Origin: Pseudeuparius sepicola
Lineage: Eukaryota; Arthropoda; Insecta; Coleoptera; Anthribidae
Assembly (NCBI GenBank): GCA_963920635.1
Contig: OY987299.1
Span: forward strand, 125,489,373-125,553,372
Direction of reading: 5' to 3'
DNA length: 64,000 nt
Below are positions 33,445-44,247 of the stretch, piece by piece. The position numbers and the translations under genes were made by a program. A model generated the notes under the pieces. That model had not been told where the DNA came from. It was given only the letters and a program-made list of their open reading frames with translations, and did not search any database. How positions within the stretch are numbered: the stretch's first letter is position 1; each line of letters opens with the position of its first letter.

Positions 33445-33605
33445 TACGCTACAATAATTTTGTATTATACTTCTTTGGAAACACCTTATTTTCATCTGTT
33501 TTAGCAATAATGAAAGATGGAGTTTTTCGGGCTAGCGCACGGAAACAGCGCATGGAAAAACTTTCCGTGAGATGAATAAAAATACCGAATATATGGCTTT
33601 AAAAT
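33445..33605 (+). repeat. Dispersed repeat D, copy 1
   Basis: About 150 bases repeated in the same orientation at 37522-37672 with few differences, for example through TTTTCGGGCTAGCGCACGGA and AATACCGAATATATGGCTT. The two copies flank the pogo/Tigger element but lie 0.3 to 0.9 kb from it, so they are not its duplication. Each copy contains an inverted pair around GCACGGAAA and TTTCCGTG. Confidence 0.75.
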
Positions 33606-34420
33606 AGAAATATACAGCAAAGTAAACTAAATTTAAGAAACTCTATATGCTCTCTGATATTTAACATAATATACCTATTTTGTATTTTAATTCGTAAGTG
33701 TTTCAATATTTAGATACATTTCTGTAATATTTTTGACGTTTTATTCACCTTATCTGACAATAACTAATTTACAACAAAGCACCTTTGAAATAATTTGATA
33801 GTAACCATGGAAACGCATCATACATACCAAACACTATATTGTCTGCATTGTTTATTTTTTGTCAAATAAATTTATTATAATATTATGCCGATAAAATGTT
33901 TTAAGTTTCCGTTTTCAAAGAAGTAGGTATAATAAAAAATATCGTTCATTACAAGTCCAGAAATAGATTTTCCGTGCTTGCATGACTTCCCGTGTTTTAC
34001 TATTGTATTAGGTACATTTATAAATAACATCTCTGTTGTTAAAACGTTATTTCAACAAGGAATATTAGTAGATATTGAGTATACGGGGAGTAACAACAAA
34101 CTGTCAATTCTCACTTCTGACAGGACAATTATTGTATATGTTACGGCTAAAGTGTTTACTTGGCTAGTTTATAGACTAGCTAGATAGTATACAAACTATC
34201 CAAACGTCTGGTTATTTTGATGGAAAGTCATGTTTTTACTAAAATCGCTACGATTATTGGTTGGTTTGTATACTATCCAGCTAGTTTACAAACTATACAA
34301 GATTTGTCGCCAAAGTCCAAACCACAACACATTTACACAGATTAACCGAGTGTTTTTGACTAGTTTACAAACTATTCACAGTGGATAATGTGTGAACTTA
34401 ATACTGCCAGTAATACATAG
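33606..34420. other. AT-rich sequence with a CTAGTTTAYAAACTAT motif group
   Basis: At 34155-34385 the motif CTAGTTTATA/CAAACTAT and the partly inverted pair GATAGTATACAAACTATC and complement occur about five times. No gene. A sequence resembling the end of repeat D (CTTGCATGACTTC) recurs at 33977. Confidence 0.4.
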
Positions 34421-34422
34421 TA
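34421..34422. repeat. TA target duplication, left of pogo/Tigger element
   Basis: TA immediately before CCGTAGAATGGG, matched by TA at 37262-37263. Confidence 0.8.
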
Positions 34423-34790
34423 CCGTAGAATGGGTATACTTTGATCAATTTTCCAATACAATGTTGAATAGCATTTTTTCCTCTAGAGCTAACCTTTTGT
34501 AAAAAATATACTAATATCGGAATATCCTCTTCTACCGATTCTGAAATTATGGTTTCTTTTGAAGCGTTATTTTAAGCTAAAAAAAAATTAAAATACCTGA
34601 TCAATGTTAAACCTATTTTGGGGATACTTTGATCAACCTTGGTTTTTAAGTGAAATAACAAAGTATCCCCACGTAAAAGATTAAAAATGTTTTTTAAAAA
34701 TTAGACATGCCCATTTAGCAACTTTTAGGCTTTTTTATTCGCCGATTCAACGATAAATAAGGACAAAAACATGTTTTTTCTTAGGAATCT

Positions 34791-34796
34791 TTTATT
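34791..34796 (-). terminator. Poly(A) signal of the pogo/Tigger transposase
   Basis: AATAAA on the minus strand, about 115 bases after the stop codon. Confidence 0.55.
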
Positions 34797-34909
34797 TGGA
34801 ATGAAAAATTAGCCTCTATAGATCTTTGAACTCTGAAAAAACTTAACAAAAGCTCTTAAACTACAAATAACACTTTATAAAATACTTTGGAATAAATCAA
34901 CATCATCAT

Positions 34910-36730
34910 CTAAACTTCAACTATTTTGATTTCACTCTCAAAAATATATAAACTGTTGCCGTCTTGGTCACGTTCTATCGAAGGGTTAGGCAAAAGTTCG
35001 AGGATATCGTCTTGATTGATTTCACTGATATCATCAACGATAAATTTAAATTGTTTTTTGCTTTTACGAATGGATTTCATCCCCATTACCACTATTTGAG
35101 GAGCCAGCTCTATGACTTTACACACATATTTATAGCTTTTTTTCCCCTTTGTCGAACAAAATTTAGCTAAAATATACTGTCCCACATTAACACGGATTTC
35201 GCGTTTTTCCTCAGGTATTCTCGAAAGCTCTATCATATTTGCTATTGAACTCGAACTCTGAGGAGAGGCGGAAGCATACACTGCTGATCCTGAGGAACAA
35301 GGTTGAGGAGCCGAAGAGGTGGTGACACTGCGTCCAGGCAAAACGTCAAGCCTTTTCTTTCTTGTTTGTTTTTCTGAAGTCGCATCATTAAATCTTTTTG
35401 CTTTTAACAGTGCAACTAAAGCAGTTTCGGCGTCTCCACCGGCATTTTCTGCTTCATTGTCCTCCTGAGGAAACCGTTTAAAAACCTGAGAACGATCGAC
35501 TGGGAAAATCCCTGCTGATCGAAAAGCACTTATTAAGTTGCGTTTAATTGCACTTGTCTCATTGGCTGCCTCACTTCCAACTTTTGAGGGAACTGCATCC
35601 ATTCTCTCTAGACATTTCTTTAAAAGTCTAGGGAAACTGACTTTGGGAACCGTGCCGAACCGAGGATTTTGGCTTTTCCACTCAGTTAATACTGTCCGCC
35701 AGGACTGTTTCATGGCGCGGAAAAACCCCACATCAAGAGGTTGGCATAGATGGGTAGAATTCGGCACTAAACATATGAACCGAATATCGTTTTCAGCGCA
35801 CATATTTAAGACATCGTTGTCCATGTGGGTTGAGAGATTGTCGCCTATTATAGCCTTCGCCCCTGGTAAGCGTTTTGCATGGGGCAAAAAGCAACTAGAA
35901 AACCAGTCTCGAAACGTAACCCCATCCAGCCAGCCACTAGCTGTTCTATTAAATCTGGAACCCAGATTGCAGCAGGGCTTATTGCAGCATGGAGATCCTT
36001 GTGGACCCCCCTCCTTCCAAGTATCGTACAGATGAAGGCTTTTGTATATTACGTAGGGAGGCAATAATGTGCCGTCGGCTGAACCACACACCATTATTGT
36101 CGTTGCACTCTTAGAATGATTCATTATTTTCTCAGGGTACTTCACACCCCTCCTGTAAATGCCTCGCATCTTGCCCGGATCATCGCTGACATTCGTTTCA
36201 TCGTAATTGAATATGTTAGTGTTTGGTAAACCTTCCAGTGCCCTTTCTAAGTTATCAAAGAATTCGCCCATGGTCTCTTTTGACACGGATGCCCGAGATT
36301 TCTTAATATTGGTTGCTATCCTTTGACCAAAAGAATCTTTGTGTCTCTGAAGAAGGCTGTAGACCCAGTCTACTCCTGGCAAATTATTCTTGAACATTGC
36401 AATGTTTTTGCCTCGACGATCTAAATAATATTTTGCAAACATTCTTATATCTAAAATATTAAGGGGAAAGCCCCAGTCAGAACATTTGGCCGCACTTTCT
36501 AATATTGAGATTTCCTCATTACGACTAAAAACTGTGGAGCGACCGGGTGATTTTCCATGTAGTCCCTTGTATTTATTATACAGTGTCCCAAAAGGTATTT
36601 TGTAGCTCCTAGAGGCCTCTCTAATTTTCATCGTGCCATCTGCAACTTTCTGTAAAGCTTCTTCTAATTTTTCCGGGGTGTAGTTTATGTAGGAACGACT
36701 TCCTAATAAACGCTTATGATGACGTGGCAT
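34910..36730 (-). CDS. pogo/Tigger-type DDE transposase
   Basis: Intact frame of 606 codons from MPRHHKRLL; an ATG 22 codons upstream is disfavoured because a splice acceptor (TTTTTTTTTCAG) ends 3 bases before MPRHH. Residues about 13-60 form a psq/pogo helix-turn-helix (YTPEKLEEALQKVADG through FGTLYNKYKG). The DDE_1 catalytic core runs from about 175 to 400: NYDETNVSDDPG with the first Asp, IIGDNLSTHMD with the second, and NSTHLCQPLDVGFF with the third. A Ser-rich linker (about 470-510) precedes a basic C-terminal region. In the family the enzyme binds the TIRs and moves the element into TA sites. No stop or frameshift is seen. Confidence 0.92.
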   Translation of the reverse strand: MPRHHKRLLGSRSYINYTPEKLEEALQKVADGTMKIREASRSYKIPFGTLYNKYKGLHGKSPGRSTVFSRNEEISILESAAKCSDWGFPLNILDIRMFAKYYLDRRGKNIAMFKNNLPGVDWVYSLLQRHKDSFGQRIATNIKKSRASVSKETMGEFFDNLERALEGLPNTNIFNYDETNVSDDPGKMRGIYRRGVKYPEKIMNHSKSATTIMVCGSADGTLLPPYVIYKSLHLYDTWKEGGPQGSPCCNKPCCNLGSRFNRTASGWLDGVTFRDWFSSCFLPHAKRLPGAKAIIGDNLSTHMDNDVLNMCAENDIRFICLVPNSTHLCQPLDVGFFRAMKQSWRTVLTEWKSQNPRFGTVPKVSFPRLLKKCLERMDAVPSKVGSEAANETSAIKRNLISAFRSAGIFPVDRSQVFKRFPQEDNEAENAGGDAETALVALLKAKRFNDATSEKQTRKKRLDVLPGRSVTTSSAPQPCSSGSAVYASASPQSSSSIANMIELSRIPEEKREIRVNVGQYILAKFCSTKGKKSYKYVCKVIELAPQIVVMGMKSIRKSKKQFKFIVDDISEINQDDILELLPNPSIERDQDGNSLYIFESEIKIVEV

Positions 36731-36733
36731 CTT

Positions 36734-36963
36734 CTGAAAAAAAAAAGAGCAATGATTAGCTATTGTTTCTGCAAATCCGGAAGTCTTACACAACAAAAAA
36801 AGACAAATGGGGCAACATTGATCATGGGGGCAACATTGATCCAGTGATCAATGTTACACTGCAAGGTGATCAATCTTGAACCATAACATTTAAAGTGCTC
36901 TTAAAAATCGAGTTCTAAAAAATTTGTAATTCTTTAACTTTAGTAATACACACAAATACATAC
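36734..36963 (-). other. Probable 5'-UTR intron of the pogo/Tigger gene
   Basis: Donor ATTAG|GTATGTATTT at 36963 and acceptor TTTTTTTTTCAG ending at 36734, on the minus strand: about 230 bases. The intron removes the GATCAATGTTGCCCC-type repeats from the mRNA leader. Predicted from consensus only. Confidence 0.55.
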
Positions 36964-37040
36964 CTAATCAAACTATATACACACAGACACGTGATATGTT
37001 AAAGGCACTTCTGTGGTGTTGAAGTTTTGCAGATCACAAT

Positions 37041-37048
37041 ATTTATAT
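37041..37048 (-). promoter_or_regulatory. TATA box of the pogo/Tigger gene
   Basis: TATATAAA on the minus strand, about 80 bases before the proposed splice donor, so a leader exon of roughly 50 bases would follow a start near 37015. Confidence 0.5.
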
Positions 37049-37261
37049 AAAACGACTGTTGTAAAACACTGCGAAAAATAGCCCACGCACGTCCTCTCTC
37101 TAAGAGAACACCAGCCATACTAACGAGTCTCAACATACAAGATGGCAGCCCCACGAAGGTCATGGGTGGCGTGCGAGTATTTTACTAGATATTGTACTTT
37201 AAAAATAATGCGAAGTTCTGATCAATGTATCCCAGGTGCTCAAAGTATCCCCATTCTACGG

Positions 37262-37263
37262 TA
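37262..37263. repeat. TA target duplication, right of pogo/Tigger element
   Basis: TA immediately after CCCATTCTACGG. Confidence 0.8.
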
Positions 37264-37521
37264 ATCATCTATTGTATCCAATATTGCTGTAATATCCTTA
37301 TTACATTGTCACATATTGGCTAACTAGGGTTTCCATAAACAAGGGTTCTATATAGAGTAGGTATTTCTAGAAAATCTATGGAAACTCTACAGGGAAAACA
37401 ATAAAAAATTAACACAAATGGGACCTAGGGAGCCTCAGGCTAATGGAAAATGCTCAGATAAATAATAAACATAGACTAATAATTCAATACAATACAGGCT
37501 CTGTCAAGATAAAAATAATGT
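37264..37521. other. Unassigned sequence
   Basis: Contains a short inverted pair (GGGTTTCCATA at 37329 and TATGGAAACTC at 37378). Nothing else. Confidence 0.35.
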
Positions 37522-37672
37522 CTAGTAAGATTTTTTATTATACTTCTTTGAAAACACCTTATTTTCATCTGTTTTAGCAATAATGAAAGATGGGGTTTTT
37601 CGGGCTAGCGCACGGAAACAACGCATGGTAAAACTTTCCGTGCGCTGAATAAAAATACCGAATATATGGCTT
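37522..37672 (+). repeat. Dispersed repeat D, copy 2
   Basis: Second copy of 33445-33605, with the core better preserved (inverted GCGCACGGAAA and TTTCCGTGCGC). The sequence after it, CTTGCATGACTTCACGTGTT, also resembles 33977-33997. The family probably extends further than the part shared by both copies. Confidence 0.75.
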
Positions 37673-38380
37673 GCATGACTTCACGTGTTCGGCTGCGTCT
37701 CACACGGGAATTTGTCACGCGCGCACGGAAAAATCTTTATTTCCAGACTCGTAATGAAATATTACTATTGTCTGAGTTAGTACTGGAAATCTAAAACAAA
37801 ACAATGCAATGATTGCACCATTGCCAAACTTCTTCATAAATTTATCTTGTACTTACGAAATAAATGTATACCTAACGTTAAAAAAACATTAATTTGGAAC
37901 AATTATTAGTTGATATCACAATCTACATATAGTAAAAATTAGGAGAGTTATCATTTAACAATAAATTAAATTTATTAAATTTCACTGACTTTGTGAATTT
38001 ACTGATCCTACTTGGTATATAAATAATATCCTTAATAAATTGCTTATTCTGGCTAACGTGGCAACGTTGTATGAGCTCTTTGTGATCGTTGCGCATTTGC
38101 TTTATTATGCCCCAACAGCTGATCCAGGGTTCGTTGATGTGTTTCGAGTGTTTACTTTTGGGTTATTCTTGTTTTTTAAGGAGATTTGGGGGTTATTGGA
38201 CAAAAGACATATATTTGAGTTAGAAATTAGTGAATTAGTGTAGTTTTAAGAACGATGGGATTATGGTTATCATATTATGGTTATCATAATATGATGCAGG
38301 CTTAAGTGTCAAATTTGTTGTTTTTGTTTTGAATAGGCATTTTGATGTTGGCTGATTACAATGCTGCATTTAGGTTAGCC
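37673..38380. other. Unassigned AT-rich sequence
   Basis: A 16-bp tandem pair (TTATGGTTATCATA) at about 38262-38293 only. Confidence 0.35.
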
Positions 38381-39059
38381 TACAGGGTGTCTACTTTTAA
38401 GTGTATACAAATCGATAAAAAATGTATTTTGTGAGATATTTTCAAAAACCTTTTTTTGTTCGAAAGGTCTTCAAAAAACGCTTCTTTTGACGTTTTTACT
38501 TTTGTCAAAATGCAAATCCAGGGACGGCTTCAATTTTTTTTTATACCCCGATTTTCACAAAAAAACATTTAGCGATTTTTTTATTTAAAATTTGACACAA
38601 CAGCGTTCATCAGGACACCCCAAAACCCCCATATACTAAATTTGACCGAAAAATGTAGAGGGTGTTCGGTTCTACACCGTGTTAAATTTGAGCAAAATAG
38701 GAATTTTAAAGACATCTGGCGAGCCAAGTGTGCCATGGAATCCCTTCAAAACAGTTGCATGGTCAACAGGTCAAAATGTCGGTTTCAAAATACTGAATTT
38801 TTATTAAACTTTATACTGATCAGGATTGCTCTGGAATCATTGAAAAAATATTAATAAACACAAAAGTAATTTATTTCTTTACAAAATGCCAACCAACAAA
38901 TAAAAACAATTTAAATTATTGGGCCTTTCTCAACAAAGTCACTGTCTAAGATGATACATTTTCTGTGCGTTTCCTGTTGTGACACACCAGCCACCTTAAC
39001 TGATATGGACTTACTGACTCGCAAGCTTCTGTATTTTTAAAAGCTTTTATTTAACTTAC

Positions 39060-39071
39060 AATGTATGTATG

Positions 39072-39102
<31 letters not shown>
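39060..39102 (+). repeat. (ATGT)n microsatellite
   Basis: About ten perfect ATGT units, directly before the minisatellite. Confidence 0.95.
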
Positions 39103-39139
39103 TTTGTTCGGGTGGAATATTGCAACTCAATTTTGAAGC

Positions 39140-39622
39140 AGATATCTTCAACCGATCGAGCTGAAATTTTGTACACACGTTTAATTTGGATGACAATGCA
39201 TGATTATATGTGTGACGTCATTCTAAATCCAACATGGCGGATCACTCAAGATGGCGGACTAGTTAAATTTCAACCGATCGAGCTGAAATTTTGTACACAC
39301 GTTTAATTTGGATGACAATGCATGATTATATGTGTGACGTCATTCTAAATCCAACATGGCGGAACACTCAAGATGGCGGACTAGTTAAATTTGAACCGAT
39401 CGAGCTGAAATTTTGTACACACGTTTAATTTGGATGACAATGCATGATTATATGTGTGACGTCATTCTAAATCCAACATGGCGGAACACTCAAGATGGCG
39501 GACTAGTTAAATTTCAACCGATCGAGCTGAAATTTTGTACACACGTTTAATTTGGATGACAATGCATGATTATATGTGTGACGTCATTCTAAATCCAACA
39601 TGGCGGAACACCCAAGATGGTC
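39140..39622 (+). repeat. 122-bp minisatellite, four units
   Basis: The landmark CCGATCGAGCTGAAATTTTG occurs at 39152, 39274, 39396 and 39518, spacing exactly 122 each time. Units are nearly identical; each contains the palindrome TGACGTCA and the pair AACATGGCGG/AAGATGGCGG. The last unit is cut after CACCCAAGATGG. Near-perfect identity of units inside an element with diverged arms suggests recent expansion. Confidence 0.95.
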
Positions 39623-39744
39623 ATTAGAAGGTCTCCTCATTGAAGAGCTAGACTGTTCTAAACTAACCGGCAAACGACCTTGCAACAATGATGCGTTAAC
39701 TGAGATGAATAGACTCAGACACCTGGCCAAACTAAAAATTACAA

Positions 39745-40074
39745 AATAAATTAAAAGTAAAAAAATATTTTTAAAAAAAGCTTTTATTTAAATGCGCTAA
39801 AAAGAATAAAATAATCTTTTCTTTTAAAACTTTTACTATCAACTTATAACGTCATTCCACAATTTATATGATATAAAAGCTTGTCGCGAGATTTAAGTTT
39901 TCAAACTAAGTAAATACCACTACTTAAATCTCGCGACAAGCTTTTATATCATATAAATTGTGGAATGACGTTATAAGTTGATAGTAAAAGTTTTAAAAGA
40001 AAAGATTATTTTATTCTTTTTAGCGCATTTAAATAAAAGCTTTTTTTAAAAATATTTTTTTACTTTTAATTTAT
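39745..40074. repeat. Near-perfect palindrome, 150-bp arms
   Basis: Left arm 39745-39897 and right arm 39923-40074 are essentially exact inverse copies around a loop of about 25 bases. Landmarks are TCGCGAGATTTAAG and its complement, next to the loop. AT-rich with no coding potential. It could be a young foldback element that landed inside the long-TIR element. Confidence 0.9.
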
Positions 40075-41060
40075 TTAGATTTAGTTCGTTTATAGTATGT
40101 GGAGCGGTTTTGATATACTCGATTTTTGACCCGTATAACGTTACAAAAAATTCAGTAATTTGAGATTGCACAGATAAGAGCACTCTGTATATTTCGTATT
40201 GGACCTTTGCACACCAACAACTTGAGTGGTCCTGTTGACCAGTCAACTGTTTTGAGGGGATTCCATGGCACACTTGACTTGGCAGATGCCTTTAAAATTC
40301 CTATTTTGTTCAACTTTGACACCCGCGCATAATGGAACTCCCTGTATATTTTTTATTCGAATTTGGTATATAAGGGTTTTGTGATGTTCTGATTAACGCT
40401 GTGGGGTCAGATTTTAAATAAAAAAATCGCTAAAAGGTTTTCGCGAAAATCGGGGGTATAAAAAAATCGCAGCTGGCCCTGGATTTGCATTTTGAAAATG
40501 GCAGGAAGGTCAAAAGAAGCGTTTTTTGAAGGCCTTTCAAACAAAAAAAGGTTTTTGAAAATACCTCACAAAATACATTTTTTATCGATTTGTATACACT
40601 TAAAAGTAGACACCCTGTATGTTTATTATTTGTCTGAAGGGAAATGCCTCAAAACTAATCTTAAAATCATAAAACTGTAAAAAAGGTACCAAATCTTTGA
40701 ATAGGTTACAAAACAGTGTAATATGCGAGGTAAATAATGGCCTTCTCAACCGAAGTGTATATCGAATTTTTTTTTACTACTAACATTGAAATATTGCCAT
40801 ATTTTAGTCATTTCTCGGCTTTTTTCAAATACTTCAAAATATCAAGTAGCCTGGGAGTTCAGTTGTCAAGCTGATAAAATGACACTAATTTTTAAATGTC
40901 ACATATAAAATTTTTCATTATTTACCTAGGTAGAGAAATATTACTTCTCATTAGATGAATGAGGTAAATAATCGTGATTTCTCAGGTTAGTAGTAAAAAA
41001 ATATAATATCTATGTGTCCGTTAATCTATGCTAACATATTATTTAACACCCCATTTCCTA

Positions 41061-41130
41061 GCCAATCAGGCGCCTTTTTTATTGAACCTATATAAGGTGT
41101 CATTACGTTGGAAATTTCTCTGTCAGATTT
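41061..41130 (+). promoter_or_regulatory. Possible core promoter
   Basis: CCAAT box (GCCAATCAGG, 41061-41070), TATATAAG (41089-41096) and an initiator-like TCAGAT at 41123. The spacing from TATA to initiator is slightly long. No transcript-like frame follows, so this may be the promoter of a lost element or coincidence. Confidence 0.25.
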
Positions 41131-42049
41131 TAACGCGATATTAAGTATAGTTTCTGTTTTTAATTTTATTTAGTTACCAAATTTTCTCCTTTGTGATTGT
41201 TGCTTCTTGTGATGAACTAATAATTACAAATTTCGGTCATGGTCTTCTCGAGAACGGCTTCATAATATGGATCCGAATCGATATGACACAAATCGTGCCG
41301 TTTTAAAATAATCGAACATGTTAAGTTTTGCCTCATACCTCTGTCTATTCCTCTGCGCAGTCAAATCTGTAAATTTTTGGAAGACCATGTCCGAAAATAA
41401 CTTGTTTCCACGGCCATTTGTTGTTTACACTGACGCCACTTGAGATTTCTGGTATTTTTTACTGTATTGGTCCAGGTTAGGGAAACGTATAGTTCAGATA
41501 TACTTACATCTGAATCTAGAGATCTAGCGGAAAACAATTAGCGAACCCCTTCTTGATAGGTAATTAAACAACTAAAAAAATGCTTCTGTAAAACAACGAC
41601 AGACATTCTCGAGTTCGAAATGCCTTCCTTGAATTTTCTAAAAACGAATCGCATATTCCAACAGCACACGCCGCAACTGTGTTCATTTTCCAAGGCAACC
41701 CCGACCTTTTCCTTTCCGAATCCGGACCTGCTCGACCTTGGACTCCCCGCAAAGTCGGCATACGCGACCATAACGAATTCCGCCTGCGTCCGATTGAATT
41801 TCTAACGCTAATTGCGACCAATGGCGCAATATCCTCCATTGGGGGCGTCTCACCCCATCTATATTAATTACTGGGTTGTCCATAGAAATGGCGCGATAGT
41901 ATCTCACACTAACGGGGATTCTGTCCGTATTACATGCCGGTATATAGGTTCAATATTAGGAATTATATTATGGTTCTCTTGGTATCGCCGTTGAACAATA
42001 TACATAGATATGACGGGAAAGGTAAAACTTGCAGAAGAGAAACTGTACA

Positions 42050-42080
42050 TGTTTCAACCCACCTAGGAGGTCATCTTGAG
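42050..42080 (-). ncRNA. Decayed hammerhead-like motif
   Basis: Minus strand: CTCAAGATGACC, loop, GGGTTGAAACATGTACAG. It shares GAAACATGTACAG and the neighbouring CTGCT with the better motif at 46901-46932, so the two come from one family. The core has changed to CTCAAGA, which would not be catalytic. Confidence 0.35.
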
Positions 42081-42784
42081 CAGTAAACTATGATGGTCAG
42101 CTAACAAAGCTTCTTGGAGATAGTGCAAGAAATTATGTGAATGTGGAAAAATATGTTAGGTATATATCCTGGAGATTCATTAACCCAAACAACTAAAAAT
42201 TTGTAAGTATATTAAAATGGAGTCATCAGAACCGACGTTAAAATAGGACGAAGTAGAAACTGAAAACGTCCGGACGTTCTAAATTTCTCGTCTTCCCAAA
42301 GTCCAAAAGTTTTGACATATTTGGCATTAGTGTTATCTGTTATTAATTCGTAAATACGTTTATGGGATGCGTCATTTTATGTACGTGCTAGACAGTAGTA
42401 ATTGGTTCAGTGATATCAAGTACAGGAATGTTCTGGAAATTGCAGCTTTACAACAATTAATCATTTTAGAAGCTGGACAAGCGTGCAAATCCACTCGTGC
42501 ATTCCTGGAAATTAATATCCAATCAATATAATTGCAAATCGTTGTACTGAACGATCGTTTATCATTATTGTTCTTAATAAGGATTCCGTGATGGGGCATG
42601 TATATTTTAAATCTATAAAAATAAAATCTGTATCATAAGGGAACAATTTCTTACTCACTTATTTGACAAAATATCTAGATTTATTAGAAAAGAATGTTTC
42701 TCTTGAAGTGTGACAAACTTGTGTTTTTTTAATGAAACACCAATATAAAATAATAGGCTCATCTTGAAGTGCTTTTCAACAATA

Positions 42785-43462
42785 TACAGGGTGTCCCTGG
42801 TTTTTTGATCGGGACTTCGACATTTTATAGAAAAACTAATTGTAAGGTGCGTTACACATATAAACATAGATTCCCCAAAGTTCTTCGTTTCTAACATACA
42901 GAGCATTAAAATTTCTTAAAAATAAATGTTTTTATTTATTTATTTATTTCAGTTGTTGTTGTCAGTTATGGTATCTGTTGAAGATACCATATTTGTCACA
43001 CAAGATACATGGAAAAACCATCATAAGACTAAATAGAATTGAATATAGAGCAGAATATAGAAATTTGAAATAAACACCTGCTAAAACTCAGTGGGTTTGG
43101 ACGCAGGCAGGTTTAGGTAAATTTGTTAAAATTATTATATCCTTACATTAATTCCCTTTGTTGTAACTCGATTTTTTTTTATTTATTTCAGTAAAATGTA
43201 GTTTGGCTGTGAGTAACAATCAGAGTTGCCATGGATTGTTCTCTTCAGCTTCAGATTTCAATCTGTATTCAAGTTTTGTTATTACTGTCATTATTTATCG
43301 CGGCAAAGTAAAAAAATAAAAATAAATAAATAAAAACATTAATTTCTTAAATATCAGAACGAAGAACTTTAGGACTTATGTTTTTATGAGCAAGCCACCT
43401 TACAATAAGTTTTTCTACAAAATTTGAAGGTCCTGATCAAGAAACCGCAGGGACGCCCTGTC
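42785..43462. mobile_element. Palindromic MITE, 0.68 kb, with ATTT microsatellite edges
   Basis: Ends CAGGGTGTCCCTGG and, as complement, CAGGGCGTCCCTGCGG. The arms of about 160 bases (42785-42950 and 43310-43462) each finish internally in an ATTT/AAAT microsatellite. The interior of 360 bases contains a second ATTTATTTCAG block and a short hairpin (ATGGTATC and complement, 42969-42993). No coding capacity. Confidence 0.8.
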
Positions 43463-44247
43463 TAATACTTGGTATATTCCTCTGACAGCTTTTTAAAGAA
43501 TAATTTGTGTTTGTGACATCATCTATGTGACATCATCTATGTCTAGAATCGAATTAATAAATTGTAGTTGAATGAAAGTTGGATGTAATCTGTTTACTAT
43601 ACTAAATTCATAGGTTTTATATCAAATTTGGAGCATGAGGAAATGCTCATCGTCATTTGTGATATTTTCTATACAAAATACATATACCCAGAAAAGTTTC
43701 ATTTTCGAAACAATGGTCATCAAAAGTGCAAAATTCAAAGTTACAAGATCGAATGTCTTCTAAACAGCTGGAAATTAGATTTAGATAGAATTTCAAAAAT
43801 TGAAAACAACCAACGGAGACACATATGACAGAAACATATTAACACAATTTACGAGTTGGTAGTAAGAATAAATATATTTTTTAATTTTGAACCAACTTAT
43901 TATATTGGATATCGTTGCTGTTCACAATTAAATGATTAAATGAACTGGAATGTGGGTGAAAATAAGAAACGTGATCGACAAAAGTTGAAATGTTTTTTTT
44001 GTGGAGGGCTGATGTAGCTTTAACGATGTATTTAAGTAAAATTTTTTAACGTGTTTTCAACTCTCGTTAGTGCAACAAAAAAGGTAATTTTGGAGATTTG
44101 GAATTTTTTTGATTGTTCCTTCTTAATAGATTTGGTTTTCTAGTATTTGCGTGTCTGAGAATATGAACATTGTAAAAAAAAATAAAAAAAAAATTGGGAC
44201 GTAAAAAAAACTCTAGAAATTGATTCTCCCAAATGGATACGTTAATG
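43463..44247. other. Unassigned AT-rich sequence
   Basis: A 15-bp tandem pair (GTGACATCATCTAT) at 43511-43541. Otherwise nothing. Confidence 0.35.

Larger units (their letters stand above)
34423..37261 (-). mobile_element. pogo/Tigger-type transposon, 2839 bp, apparently complete
   Basis: Terminal inverted repeats CCGTAGAATGGGTATACTTT (left) and CCGTAGAATGGGGATACTTT (right, complement), flanked by TA. Subterminal regions hold repeated ATCAATGTTGCCC and TTTGATCAA motifs in both ends (34440-34460, 34600-34640; 36805-36880, 37218-37245), likely transposase-binding sites. The intact transposase gene, core promoter, 5'-UTR intron and poly(A) signal lie between. All parts needed for movement are present and undamaged, so this is the best candidate in the window for a recently active element. 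Confidence 0.93.
38381..40619. mobile_element. Long-TIR element, 2.2 kb, with minisatellite cargo
   Basis: Ends CAGGGTGTCTACTTTTAAGT and complement, with TA on both sides. The arms are inverted copies over about 400 bases (38383-38800 and 40170-40617) at roughly 85 percent. The interior has no transposase. It holds an ATGT microsatellite, a 122-bp minisatellite and a 0.33-kb perfect palindrome. The divergence of the arms indicates an old element. Confidence 0.85.
40620..42784. other. Mostly unassigned sequence
   Basis: Holds GGTAAATAAT motifs in both orientations (40725, 40915, 40962), a promoter-like group at 41061-41130, a GC-richer island at 41600-41900 crossed by short frames on both strands, and a decayed hammerhead-like motif at 42050-42080. 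No gene is supportable. Confidence 0.35.

Noticed and set aside
36731..36796. Upstream ATG extending the pogo/Tigger transposase by 22 codons
   Set aside because: A polypyrimidine tract and CAG acceptor lie in this stretch, which fits intron better than coding sequence.
39140..39622. Regularly spaced repeats resembling a CRISPR array
   Set aside because: The whole 122-bp unit is repeated without unique spacers, in eukaryotic DNA; it is a minisatellite.
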